Assembly (NCBI GenBank): GCA_024036415.1
Contig: JAMWET010001220.1
Span: forward strand, 744,001 to 808,000
From: Prochilodus magdalenae
Lineage: Eukaryota; Chordata; Actinopteri; Characiformes; Prochilodontidae
Length of the DNA: 64,000 nucleotides
Reading direction: 5' to 3'
Shown: positions 28,487-40,345 of the stretch, in pieces
How positions within the stretch are numbered: the first letter of the stretch is position 1
Layout of the letters: every line of letters starts with the position of its first letter
Notes under the pieces: generated by a model
Databases searched by the model: none
What the model was told of the DNA's origin: nothing
What the model saw: only the letters and a program-made list of their open reading frames with translations
Position numbers and translations under genes: made by a program

Positions 28487-30018
28487 CAGTGTTCAAAATA
28501 ACAGCAGTGTGATTTAAGCACAACATCTTTATAAGAGTTTTATTTCCATGCATTGGGAACATTGCACAGTTTTCTAAATCAAAACATGAAGAGAAATGTC
28601 TATAACTTTTAACTACTTTACAGAAAATAAGAAAAAATGAACGTTGGACTATTCAAAAAACAGCAGTGTCTGCATTTGTCCTTACAAACTCTTTTTAGGA
28701 TTTAGCATTCCTGTGAATCACTAACCTAACATTTAGTTGTATAACCACAGTTTTTTAGAACTGCTTCACATCTGTGTTGCATAAAGTCAACCAACTTCTG
28801 GCACCTGTCAACTGGTATTCCAGCCCAGGATGCTTTCACTACATCCCACAAGTCATTTGGATTTCTTGGTTTTGCCTCAGAAAGGGCATTTTTGATGTCA
28901 CCCCACAAGTTTTCTATCGGATTAAGGTCCGGGGATTGGGCTGGCCACTCCATAACCTCAACTTTGTTGGACTGAAGCCAAGATTTTGCTTGTGTACAGG
29001 TGTGGTTAGGATTTTGTTGAAACACCCATTTTGAGGGCATTGCCCTTCAGCGTAAGGCAGCATGACCTCTTCAAGTATTTTGATACATGCAAACTAGTCC
29101 ATGATCCCAGGTATGCGGTAAATAGGCCCGGCACCATACTAAGAGAAACATGCCCACCATGATGTTTGCACCACTATGCTTCACTGTCTTCAGAGTCTGT
29201 GGCTTGAATTCAGAGTTTGGGGGTCATCTGATGAACTGCCTGTGGCCTTTGGACCCAAAAAGAACAATTTTACTTTTATCTGTCCACAAAATGTTTCTTC
29301 ATTACTCTTTAGGCCAGTTGATGTGTTGTTTGGCAAATTGTATCCGCTTTAGTACATGTCTTTTTTTTAACAGTGGGACTTTGCGGGGACTTCTTGCTAA
29401 TAGATTAGCTTCACACAGGCGTCTTCTAACTGTCATAGTACTCACAGGTAACTTGATACTGTCTATGATCATCCTGGAGCTGATCATTGGCTATCCTTTA
29501 ATCCATTCGAATGGTAGTCTTCTGTTTTCTTCCATGTCTCTCTGGTTTTGCTTTCCATTTTAAAGCATTGGAGATCATTTTAGCTGAACAGCCTATCGAA
29601 CAGCCACTTCTTTATAAGTTTTACCCTCTCCAAACAACTTTTTAATCAAAGCACGCTGTTCTTCTGAACAATGTTTTAAACGACCCATATTTCTCAGACT
29701 TTTAAGGAGAAATACATGTACAACATGTGCTGGCTTCAACCTTTAATAATGGGCACCTGATTCACACCTGTTTCTTCACAGAACGATTGACCTCAGTAAT
29801 TGAACTCCGCACTGTTATTATTTTGAACACACCCCTTTCAATGAATGATTCAAATACACCGAACCAAGAGCATGCGTATCATGAATGCTGAGTCTGTTGG
29901 TTTTCTAATAATCTACTGCACCAACTGGTAAATTGTTTGTCATGGGGAAATATAATATATACCAAAAACAGTTATTAATCTGGTTAGTCATATTGGACTG
30001 CTATTATTTTGAACACTG
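28487..30018 (-). mobile_element. Tc1-like transposon with IR/DR ends, inactive
   Basis: A 1532-bp element lies between TA dinucleotides (28485-28486 and 30019-30020). The left tip is CAGTGTTCAAAATAACAGCA and the right tip is its complement. Each end also has an inner copy of the tip (near 28650 and 29812-29834), the inverted-repeat/direct-repeat arrangement of Sleeping Beauty-type Tc1 elements. It carries a broken transposase on the minus strand. TA duplication plus DLNPIENLW motif make the family assignment firm. Confidence 0.92.
28726..29688 (-). pseudogene. Broken Tc1-like transposase
   Basis: The probable start is ATG at 29688 on the minus strand (MGRLKHCSEEQRALIK), the paired-like DNA-binding N-terminus of a Tc1 transposase. 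The intact family member is about 340 residues; here the reading passes through stops and shifts. An open piece at 29302-29487 (TMTVRRRLCEANLLARSPRK) covers the second helix-turn-helix. The piece at 28726-29040 covers the end of the DDE domain, with QSPDLNPIENLW supplying the last catalytic Glu. The second catalytic Asp is lost in VFQQNPNHT, where QQDN..P.HT is normal. It cannot be active. Confidence 0.88.
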
Positions 30019-30090
30019 TACTGTTACAATAACTGTATGACTACCGTGTAGCAATAGCAACTCTTAACTTTCCACATTAAATAGTTCCAA

Positions 30091-30270
30091 AACTATATTA
30101 CAATCTATATAATATACCGTATAAACTATATTACAATCTATATAATATACCATATAAACTATATTACAATCTATGTCATATACCATATAAACTATATTAC
30201 AATCTATATAATATACCATATAAACTATATTACAATCTATATAATATAACATATAAACTATGTTACAATA
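30091..30270. repeat. 33-bp AT-rich minisatellite, about 5.4 copies
   Basis: The unit includes ACTATATTACAATCTATATA then ATATACCATATAA, repeated with few substitutions (for example one copy has TGTCAT). Because 33 is a multiple of three, one minus-strand frame stays open as an 11-residue repeat. This is a by-product and not a gene. Confidence 0.9.
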
Positions 30271-33102
30271 GTAGCATTAATAGCATGTATAGTATTGTTT
30301 CACATATGCAACACAATAACCAAGCAGATTTTATATGTTTATATGTCCAGCTTTGTAACCTCAAATAGTCTGACAACCAGGGTGGAGGGGTGGCAGGAGG
30401 ACGAAGTACACCTGTGATTACCGTATTGATATGTCATGCTTTGTAGGCCAATCAAAACATCGCAGAAAAATATAAATATCGGATAAGAGCTTGTTCTGTT
30501 GTGTCTGATCTGCATGCTGCAAAAATATCTTTATTTTAGTCTAATATCTTACAACAGATATATAAGACAAAAATGACTGTATATAAATATCTATTATGAC
30601 ATAATTCAGATATTACAGTACAGTAAAGTGGAAAACAATTCCAGGGGCAATTGGAGGCATCTTTCCTTTTGTCAAAGCAATCTACATTCTATGTAATTCT
30701 AGTTTTCAGCTATATTTAACAGTCATATAATAACTCATAGCTGACAGCTGATTTTCTTTTTATTTATGTTTTTTTTTCCCCAACCGCACATCACAGTTAA
30801 ATACAAATGTATTCTTTTTGTTGGCCTACATAAGAAACAAAAACATCTATATATTCAATCAAAAATGGAAATGCTCACTGTTTCTGACCCTTTCAATACG
30901 CAAATGCTTTCAGTACCTAGTAGATATTAGTATTTCGTTATTTTTATTTTGCAGCTGTGAATTTATCCCCACTTTTAGCTGTATATGTCTCATTGTGCTA
31001 GTAAGAAGGCTGAATGGACTTTGCCAGCTGGGAGCCTAGTGTTAGTAAATCTCCACTAGCTAGAACACCCTGATCATAACTGTACCAGCTAACTTTGGGT
31101 ACACAACAGTTGTACGCTATTTCCTAAGAATGCATCACAACTCTGTGACCATGTACAATATATTTTCAGTAAGTCAAAAATAATCTTGTACAGTAATGTT
31201 TGTTTATAACAAGTGTTTGCAGAATAATCTTCATAATAAGTAAGTTAAAATATAGCTGCTGGCTGTCGGGACACATATAAACCTTACAGCATCCACAATG
31301 TTTTGATTTAAATGCTTTTTCTTCCAGGTATGTTTGCTGGAATACGTAATGTGGTCCTGCAGGAACACTTTAGAAATCCTATTTTCTCAGAGAAATATGC
31401 AGCACAAGTATAATCAGTGATGAAAATCCCTTTGGGGGTATGGATTAAAGAGGAAAGCTAATTTCATTAGCACTTTTTAAAATAATCTACAGTTGAAGAC
31501 AAAATGGGAAAACCTGTCTATGTCTATGATGGAACGTTTTCTTTGATCATGTCTGCAGATGGACACAAAATATGCTAAATACTGTAAAAAAAAAAGCAAT
31601 GTTGCAGGTACATATCAACACTGTCCAAACATGTTTTATTAAGTGACTTTAGAGCATTTCTATTAATCTATTCATCAAATTTTGAAACAAGTTTAAGGAT
31701 GGGTGGTGTGCTGAACTAATGGAGGAATACAAAAATAATATGATTATTACATCAACTTCATAATTGTAAACATGTAGAAAGGGGTAATGTGCTACGACAA
31801 TGCAATTCCTTTTTTCAAGCAAGGGATTGAATTAAGTCTTGTAGTCACATTACAGTTACAGATTTAAGAAGAACTTTGTTACTGGTATTATATGTCTCAA
31901 AGAGAACAATATACTGTACATGTGCTACGCATTTAACAGTTAATGTATATAAATATGAGCATTGCGTAAAGATGCGGCCAAAGCACCATAAACTCAGACA
32001 TGATGTTCTTTTACTAAAAGCTCTACAAGCTTTACATTTCATTCATAAATGTTTAATTTATGCAGTGAATATTTGACTGCAGTCGATATTTGAACCAAAC
32101 ATATAAATTTGTGCAGCCATATGGAAAACTTTGAACTTAACACATTGAAAAAAAATCTAACATAAAACACTGAATTTGACTAAAAGTAGGCATCATTTTT
32201 AAACACTTTGTGCATTAACATATGCAGACATATGTTCTCTATGGTGGACGTGTGAACTTATTATTACCTAAACATTTGACTATGTACACCCAGACTTTGT
32301 ATACAGTACATCTGTATGTTGTGTTGTTGATGAAATGGCATGAAGTGCACCTTCACAGCTATAGTGCCAGAAGCTTATGTTTAACCAAAAGTAACTCTTT
32401 GGCATGTCACAGCTTCTCATTCCAGCCTCTTATAAGAGTAGACAGTAATGATAATGTTAGTAGAGCACAGCTCACTGGCTGAAGGATAGCCTGGAGATGC
32501 ATCTTGGCCTGGACAAGAATCTTAATAGCTGTTTTATTTTGGTCAGGATGAGTCACTTTAATTTTAATGCCTCTTATCTGACTTCAGCTTCTCAGTTAGA
32601 GTGTGAAAACAAATAGAAACTGTTCTTTTTGTGTCAGGAGTGTCACATATTTAGCTCCGTTATCAGAGTCCGCTAACAGCTTTGCCTCTGTTCTTTTCAC
32701 CGAAGCATTGGCCTTGTGGGTTTCTTTCTCCTTAAAATATGCAGCCTAAGTAAGATCGCTTAGTGGAATTTCAGATGTATTCAGTGCAAATGAACCAACA
32801 AATGAATGTTAAAGGTGGACCAAAAGCTGGTATAGGATCAGAGCAGTTCCGAAGGCACACCACAGTGCCTTTAACAGACCTGTCCATGCTCTGGCTACAA
32901 ATGCATTCTTTCTTATGAACATGCTTTACAGAATGTAGGCAACACATCTACTCAGCCTACTGAGAAACACATATCTCAGTATACCTAGATACATAAATAC
33001 CTCAACTCTCTTAAAATACAGAATAGGCGAGTTTGATCCATCCTTGGATGGGTGTCAAAGCAAGGCTAACCGGCTTCTGGGTAGGTAGGATGAACATAGT
33101 GC

Positions 33103-33215
33103 TGAACTGACTTCTCACAGTGAAGGGATGGACAGAAACATCTGTAGATTTTTCAGACTTAAAGCAAGACAGGAGCTTGAGTTTCTCCTCATCTCTCAAA
33201 GACGACAACTTTAAA
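33103..33215. repeat. Dispersed repeat, copy related to 7421-7530
   Basis: Same orientation and block order as 7421-7530: CTTCTCACAGTGAA(A/G)GGATG, GACAGAAACA, T-rich run, CAGA, then CTCATCTCTC. Class not known. Confidence 0.5.
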
Positions 33216-33904
33216 TACCCATGGTGATCATTTAGCTGGTATACAAATCTCAAAGTCCCAGTTTCTCTATAACTATACCTTTGGTTTTCAGAACCGCTTG
33301 TCTTTCAGTTGTTTTTCTTTCTTCATTTCATCTCATCAAAAATATCTCCCCAAAAATGCATACCATGTACTTACTGGATGTTTAAATAAATAAAGCTTCC
33401 TGACTTCTGCAAATAACTATAAATATCTTTGCTTCGTTTATTTTGACAAAAAAAAACTCTAGATGTTTGCTAGAAACTCTTAGTTAAACAGGATTGCTGA
33501 TAGCATTCTGTAAAGCTTGTCCAACGTCTCAGCAGCTATTTGTGGGTGGAGCTTGGACAGGTGAACTGATTTAACTTCCATGAAGCTTGATAATTTGTTA
33601 ATTCCAGTGTGCTGAAGCAGAGCACACAGTAAACTGCAGTGATGTGGCCTCCAGGACTTTAAGTGCACTGAAGGACACGGATGCCACTCTGCAAGTATCA
33701 ACGTCTTGGAGTTCAGCTACAGAAACACAGTCTAATCTGCCTGGGGGCCATTTGTTTGCCCGGTGTGTATGTGTGTGTGTGTGTATACTGCTCCATCCTG
33801 CTGTACTCATGGCTGGACAGATTAAATCAACTCCAGCTAAGAGCTCTGAACTTGAATGCCCCCACCTCCTCCTTTCTGAGGTTGAAGGAGCCAGCCTTAA
33901 CTCA

Positions 33905-34130
33905 TTCAATAGAGATTCAATAGAGATTCAAAGCTTTATTGTCATATGCACAGTAAGGAAACTAGTTTCCCTGTACAATGAAATTCTTACTTTGCTGCCC
34001 ACACTGGATGTCATAGAATAAAAAGTATAAATATAAATAGACAGATAACAAGGATCAAAAATTAAGCATGCAGAGAATATATAAATAAAATATAAAATAT
34101 AAAATGTAAACAATTTAGAATTATACAGGC
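33905..34130. repeat. Dispersed fish repeat with CAAAGCTTTATTGTCATATG core
   Basis: CAAAGCTTTATTGTCATATG, then TGTACAATGAAATTCTTACT and TTGC, then an A/T-rich tail, match a repeat I remember as very common in teleosts, usually next to L2-like LINE ends. The copy starts with a doubled AATAGAGATTC (33907-33929). Confidence 0.5.
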
Positions 34131-34389
34131 CTGAGCGAGGATACAGAATGACCTCTACTCTCAGTAACCACAGCAATTTACTCCATATGTCCTGAAATCT
34201 AGTGCCAGACCAAATACTTCTTACCTACACTCTGAAAATCCCGCAGCAACCTTTACTAATATCAGCAAACAGGCTGAGTTCACAGGGCCAGATGTGCTAA
34301 GCCCTTTGCACCAGGGTCCAGATGTGAGTAGGATGAATTCCACCCAACAAACTGTGTACTTTACGCATCAAATGAGTGCATACATTTAA

Positions 34390-34790
34390 ATGCAGGTTGT
34401 GTGCCATGTAGAGTGCAGTGCAAAAGTCCTGGGTAGCCAAGCCAACTCTTTAAAACAAGTATGATTTTGCAGATCACAACTAAATGCTAGAAATGGGAAA
34501 ACACAGAACAGGACCTGTGAAACAAAAACAGCAAGAGACCACAAGGCAACAAAAAGGGGTTTATATAACGGGAAAAACTGAGCCAGAACACTTACAGGGC
34601 AGGGTAACACATAAGATGCAGCTGATGGGCAGGATAAAAGAGTGGAGCATGGGACAGCAAAGCAATAAACAATAACACAGGGCTGAACAGAATTGGGGAT
34701 AAAAAGCAATGGAAATAAAGGATAAAACAGACTGAAAAAGGGCAAAACTGGGCAGGACACATTACATAAGATTTGTCATGGCTATGACAG
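34390..34790 (-). repeat. Possible solo LTR
   Basis: On the minus strand the block opens TGACACTGTCATAGCCATGA, is C/T-rich with CTGTT and CCTGCC repeats, and has a TATA-like TTATATAAACCCC near 34560. That composition is usual for fish LTR or TRIM U3-R sequence. No matching second LTR, primer-binding site or target duplication was found, so this is tentative. The long open frame through it is a composition effect. Confidence 0.28.
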
Positions 34791-36189
34791 TGTCAGGTTA
34801 CTATAAGGCTGGCTTCACATTTGACACTTGTAACATGTAACATGTTATCTGCAAAATATCTATTCATCTATTCATCATCTTTATCAATACATATTTACTG
34901 TATATGAGTTTTGTAAATATGTGTATGCCAAACCTTAGAAAATTAGTGCAGTCATATAGCTTAGTTATACAGTTACAGCTTACTTAATGTCTCAATACAG
35001 ATATTTCGGTCTCCACTTCTGTAATAATTTTCATCCGTTCATCCCCAAAGACCACACACTCTTTCCACAATTAAGGAACGTCAAGAGAGGAGCAGAAAAA
35101 TCTAGCTGAGTAGTTCACATTAACAGCTTGCCACCACCCACACCCCCAACAAAATAAATTCTTTATGTTCATTTTCTTGTACATTTATCTGGGTAATGGT
35201 TTTAAGGTGATCATATGATGTGATAGTGCCATTTGCTGCCTATTTCATAAAACTTGTTTCATAGAGTTGAGACACTAGCAGCTGTTACATGTCTTGACTG
35301 TATGTGGGGCGATAGATCATGTTAATTATTTGTAAATATAATATTCTTTGTTAAATTATTATTATTGTAGATGCACTGCGAGCATATGGCAGCAGCACCA
35401 GCCCACTCACATATGTGCATCTGGTCCAGTCAAATTCCAACCTCTGGATGTTCTCCATGCAAGCGTATTAAGGCAAAGGAGAATAGATTCTGTCCCAAAC
35501 ACTAGAATCAGTGATAACTGGCAGGCTTGATAGTCCTGGGTCCGGCCACAGGGTGACCCCAGTGGGCACAGCCATGCAACATGTGACTGCCCTGCAGCAG
35601 CTGGGCTTTTGGCCAGACATCTGGCATTCAGATATGACAAAAACAGAGAGAGGGGAAGCGAGCACCTGCTGCTGCTGGGAGCGACAGCATGTGTTCTACC
35701 GCAACCTAAAGCCCTCAAAAGGAGAAGGGCATACACACACAGACACACACGCATACTCTTTTCTTAAGTGGTCCAATAAAAAAATTACCGGTTGATAGCC
35801 CAGATGTTCATAGAAGTTTGTTTTGTGGAGTGAACAATTGGAAATAAAAATATATGTATTTTAAATAACTATGCAAATTTTTTTTAAAAAAGATCAGTTT
35901 GTCTTTACATACTCAGCTATGGTGAAGCCAGTACAAATGCTTGAGGGTTTTTTCATATTTGAGAGGCAGTTAAGTGCATATTTGTCAACAGAGCAAATGA
36001 TCTGTTTCATCTGTCTGTAAGTATTAGACTGTCAAAGCAGAGAGGAATAGATACCAAGCATACAGAAGTTAAATACATCTGTAATCCAATAGATGCATTA
36101 AATACATTAAACTAATGCCATCCAATCTAAACATAATAATCAGATTTAAATGAATGACATTGTACATTTAAATAACGTTGAACTGAAAT

Positions 36190-36545
36190 TAGTTCATGAA
36201 TTAATCAACTGTGAATGTAAGTGAATTGAGCTAAAATGAGTAAATCAAACTGAATTGAGTTGAAGTGAATTGAATTTAACTTCACAAACTGAATTCGTTT
36301 GCACTGAATTAAGGCTGAATTAAATTAAGCTGAATAATACATTACCGAATTTGAAATGTTTCGAGTCAAGTTAAATGAACTGAATGAAATAGAATTAAGA
36401 CAGATTAGAACAGAATTCAATTCAACTGAATTGAATCGAACAAAACAGAACTGATTAAAACTGATTTAAATAAAGATATATTAAACTGAACTGTTTTGAA
36501 CTCTAAACTGAAATCAATTAAATTAAATTTAACTTAACTAAGTTA
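36190..36545. repeat. Decayed TGAATTGAAC-type tandem repeat
   Basis: Roughly 30 imperfect occurrences of GAATTGAA, TGAACTGA, AACTGAAT and AATTAAAT fill 350 bases with a period near 10. It ends 40 bases from the exon 5 donor, on the downstream-intron side of the transcript. Confidence 0.6.
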
Positions 36546-36553
36546 AGAGGTCA

Positions 36554-36817
<264 letters not shown>

Positions 36818-36908
36818 TTACCATAAGCAGCCTTAAGGTAAGTGGGTAAGAGATCAGCTCTTGTTAATGAATCTTGGTGTTAATATAACTGCAGGGCCAA
36901 GTGTGAAA

Positions 36909-36910
<2 letters not shown>

Positions 36911-36962
<52 letters not shown>
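36911..36962. repeat. (AC)n microsatellite, 26 units
   Basis: An uninterrupted AC run followed by AACAAACAAAC. On the prkca transcript it is (UG)n about 190 nt upstream of the exon 5 acceptor. Confidence 0.97.
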
Positions 36963-36967
<5 letters not shown>

Positions 36968-37896
36968 AACAGGTTGTCTGTTTTTAGAGAGGTGTCATAA
37001 TGTTATTTGTGCTCGCAGCCTGACTGGTAATTGGACAGAGCCACAGGCCTCAGAGCGGAGATTATGCATCATGTTTCCCCCTAACAAAGAAAACCAAAGG
37101 TGGTTCCGCTGCGATGGCCGCTCCTCCCCACCTGGTCTGACAGGCAGATTGTAAAGGATGTAATTACAAATTCGGTGCTATCCCCCTCACCAATTTATTT
37201 CAATCTGCTTTCATTAAAATCTGTGATAACATTGCTGTCCGAGCTGCAGAGCAATAGATGGATGGCTGACTGTAGACAATAAAGACAAAAGGCCCAGAGG
37301 GGCAGCCGAGGAGGACGGAGTGTGCAGATAGGAAAGGATTCCGCTTCAATTAAACAGGCGTCTATGTACAGAGCAGGTTTAATCCCATTCGACCTCATTA
37401 TACGACTGTGAGAGAGAATATCCATCACAGACTGAAGCTCTAGCTGCTTCTCTACTTTGAGACTTTGTACAGAACAGACGGACCTGTAGCGCTGTGCCGG
37501 CTACTGTAACTGAGTGGGTTTGCATAGCAGAAGGCAGTCCTGAGTTAACCCTAGTCTGAGCTTGAGACGCTCCATCTACAGAGCTATACACACCAATATA
37601 TGAAGAGAAAGATAGAAACACTGAAATTGGTCACTTATAGTCTGACTGAATACATGCTGCCCTTTCCATGCATCCCTTTTGTCAGCCCAAATAGAAAACC
37701 TGTTTATTAAGTCAAATTGAGTTAATAGCCATGCATACATGTGGCTTTCAACACGTGGTTTCTGAAAGGGTTACCACTTTCCTGCTGATCTTCACAAAGT
37801 ATGTGGTTCCTGACCAAGATTACAATACCCACCGATCCATCTAACTTGTGCAGGTGGGGGGAACTTAATGAGGGTTCTATATGGAAGAAAAAGCTA

Positions 37897-38028
<132 letters not shown>

Positions 38029-38284
38029 TCATAACATAATCCTTCTAAATATCTAAGGTCTTTATACGTAATACTTAATATTAACTTAATATTAACTAAT
38101 TCAATAGAGTAGTCCACATAGGTCATTCATCGAAAACCTTACTGTAAACACTTTCATTGTAGGTCCACCATGCTGTTTTACATTTTGACACTGCTTTCTG
38201 GTTATAGAGGAGTTTGACACTGCACGTTCTATTGGCTTGTCAGTCTATAGCCAGTTATCTGAGGTTAGCTTCTTGGAGGTATAT

Positions 38285-38450
38285 ACTTGTACAAACCATT
38301 CTGCCACACGTGATACACTGATATTAGTGCCACAGATACTGTACTACTATCACATCAGAGTCACTGTTGCATTGAGAATGGCCCACCACTCAAAGAACAC
38401 CTGGACAGCAGAAGTCCACCACTGATAAATGGGGTAAACTGTGGTTGACA
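38285..38450 (+). repeat. Dispersed fish repeat, degenerate copy
   Basis: TGATACACTGATATTAGTGC, then TCACTGTTGCATTGAGAATG and GCCCACCACTCAAAGAACA, then CACTGATAAATGG follow the order of the same repeat family as 14385-14640, in the opposite orientation. Recognised from memory; class unknown. Confidence 0.45.
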
Positions 38451-39302
38451 AATTGTGCATGAAACCAGATGGGATTCAGTGACTAGAAACCTTACTGCGA
38501 ACCTAATAAGACAGAAGTGTCTCATCGCCAGTGGAAGCACAAGGCTGCAGTTTGGTGTTTCCAGTAAAACTGCCTGGTGAGTTTATATTGTACATGTTCT
38601 GATTCCATGTGGAATCTCATTCAAATCTGAAGCCATGCTGACTGTAATTATTGCCCTGGACATGTGCTTTGACCAAACATAGTATTCCTCGTTTAAAAAT
38701 AGAGGGCAATCGTGACACAAGGTCAAACAGTGCATGAGCTTTCGTGAAAAATAATCACATATATTCAGGATTATTTAATAGGAGAGGGGAGTTCTAAATA
38801 GGGCAACCAATTAATCTGTCTCTAACTCGTCTAAAAATTAATGAGAATTTAAATTTGCTGTGGTGGAGGAGTTGAGGCCTCCCACTGCCCGCACATAACT
38901 CTGTTCCACTGAATCATTAATCTCACAGTTAGGGAAAATGAGAGCGATGGCCAAACTCCCTATTCTCTGCTTTCACCCAGCGCATTGAAACTGTCACCAA
39001 TTCTCAGTGCGCTGCCTGTTTGAGGGTACTATATGACACAGGGAAGCCTAAACCAGGAGGAATTAAGGATACAAGTGAGAGCGCTGATCTATGATCTTTT
39101 TTATTTAATAAACAGGAATATGTGCGTCTTAGATCATCACTCCTAAACTACTTAAACTAGTGCACTGTTTAATGCAAAACCTCAATTTACACTATCCTCT
39201 TTTCAGAAGCAAGTTTGCTTTATTTGTTTTACCCTGGAGTTACAAGGCTAATGTAGCTAAGCAGAAATAAAAGCTCGAACCCTGCAAATTATCACTATTC
39301 AG

Positions 39303-40345
39303 TTTGGATTTTCTTCAGGCAGCGGGACTGGTAGATGTCCTGCAAGTCCGGAGGTTTGCTGCCTATAATGGACTCCGCTGTCCACACCACTCTTTTCAGG
39401 GCCTTGCGGTCATAGGTTGTACAGCTGCCGTACCAGACAGTGATGCAGGCAGTGAGGATGCTTTCTATGGTGCATCTGTAGAAGCTGGTGAGGATGTCAG
39501 GAGGCAGACCACATTCCTGAGCCTTCGCATCTCCAACTGTGATGAGGGCTAGGATGGGGGTGTCATCAGCATCTCCAAGTCATGTGTAAACAGGGAGTAC
39601 AAGAGGGGGCTGAGGACACAGCCTTGAGAAGCCCCTGATGCTCAGAGTCAGCGTGGAAGAGAAGCTGTTTCCTACTCTCACCACCTGGGGTCTACCTGTC
39701 AGGACGTCCAGAACCTAGTTGCACAGATGAGAGTTCAAACCCATGTCTGTGAGCTTGGGGATGAGTTTAGCTGGGATGATGGTGTTGAATGCTGAGCTGT
39801 AATCTATGAGCAGCATTCTCACATAGGTGTTCTTTCTGTCTAAGTGTGTGAGGGCAGTGTGTACTGTCAGTGCAATAGCATCATCTGTGGATCTGTTGGA
39901 GCGGTATGATTTCAGTGCAACAGGGAAGTAGTTATGTCAGTGAAAATCAAAGCCAGCTGGATGGCACATGCTCTGAGCCTCCGACTGTGGATGCCATCAG
40001 GACCAGGTGCTTTGCATGGGTTAACTGCCTTAAAGGATATGACCACATCAGACACAGAAATGGATGGGGCGCAGCTCTCATGATCTACTGGGAGTTTCGT
40101 AGCTGGGGAGGTGCTGTTTGCCCCAAAACGGGAATAATGTGCATTTAGTTCATCTGCAAGTGAGGAGGACAACCCCATATCACAGATCCCATCACCTTTA
40201 TTTTCAGTGATAGCTTGGAGACCATTCCACATGCGTCAGAGATCAGACCCACGCTAGTTAGACTCCACTCTGTCCCTATAGTTCCTTTTGGCCAGCCTGA
40301 TGGTCTTCTGAAGGTCTGAAAATGGTGCTGGCACTAACAGGAGGG
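39303..40345 (-). mobile_element. L2-like LINE reverse transcriptase fragment
   Basis: Minus-strand reading gives, in order, TIRLAKRNYRDRVES near 40280, FKAVNPCKAPGPDGIHSRRL near 40000, [20 protein letters not shown] near 39870, then [17 protein letters not shown] (motif A) near 39800, a damaged ADD core (DADDTP) near 39560, and the thumb/C-terminus TIESILTACITVWYGSCTT near 39460 with DLQDIYQSRCLKK near 39320. A stop falls after LCN near 39720. About the segment between the ADD core and the thumb is deleted. The 5' endonuclease and the 3' end are missing, so it is a dead internal fragment. Confidence 0.88.

Noticed and set aside
29150..29563. 137-codon plus-strand open frame
   Set aside because: Antisense shadow of the Tc1 transposase remnant in the 28487-30018 element.
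30064..30252. Repeated 11-residue peptide (VYYIDCNIVYM type)
   Set aside because: Produced by a 33-bp noncoding minisatellite that happens to keep frame.
34386..34760. 124-codon minus-strand hydrophobic open frame
   Set aside because: Composition effect of a C/T-rich LTR-like repeat; cysteine, leucine and proline rich without a fold signature.
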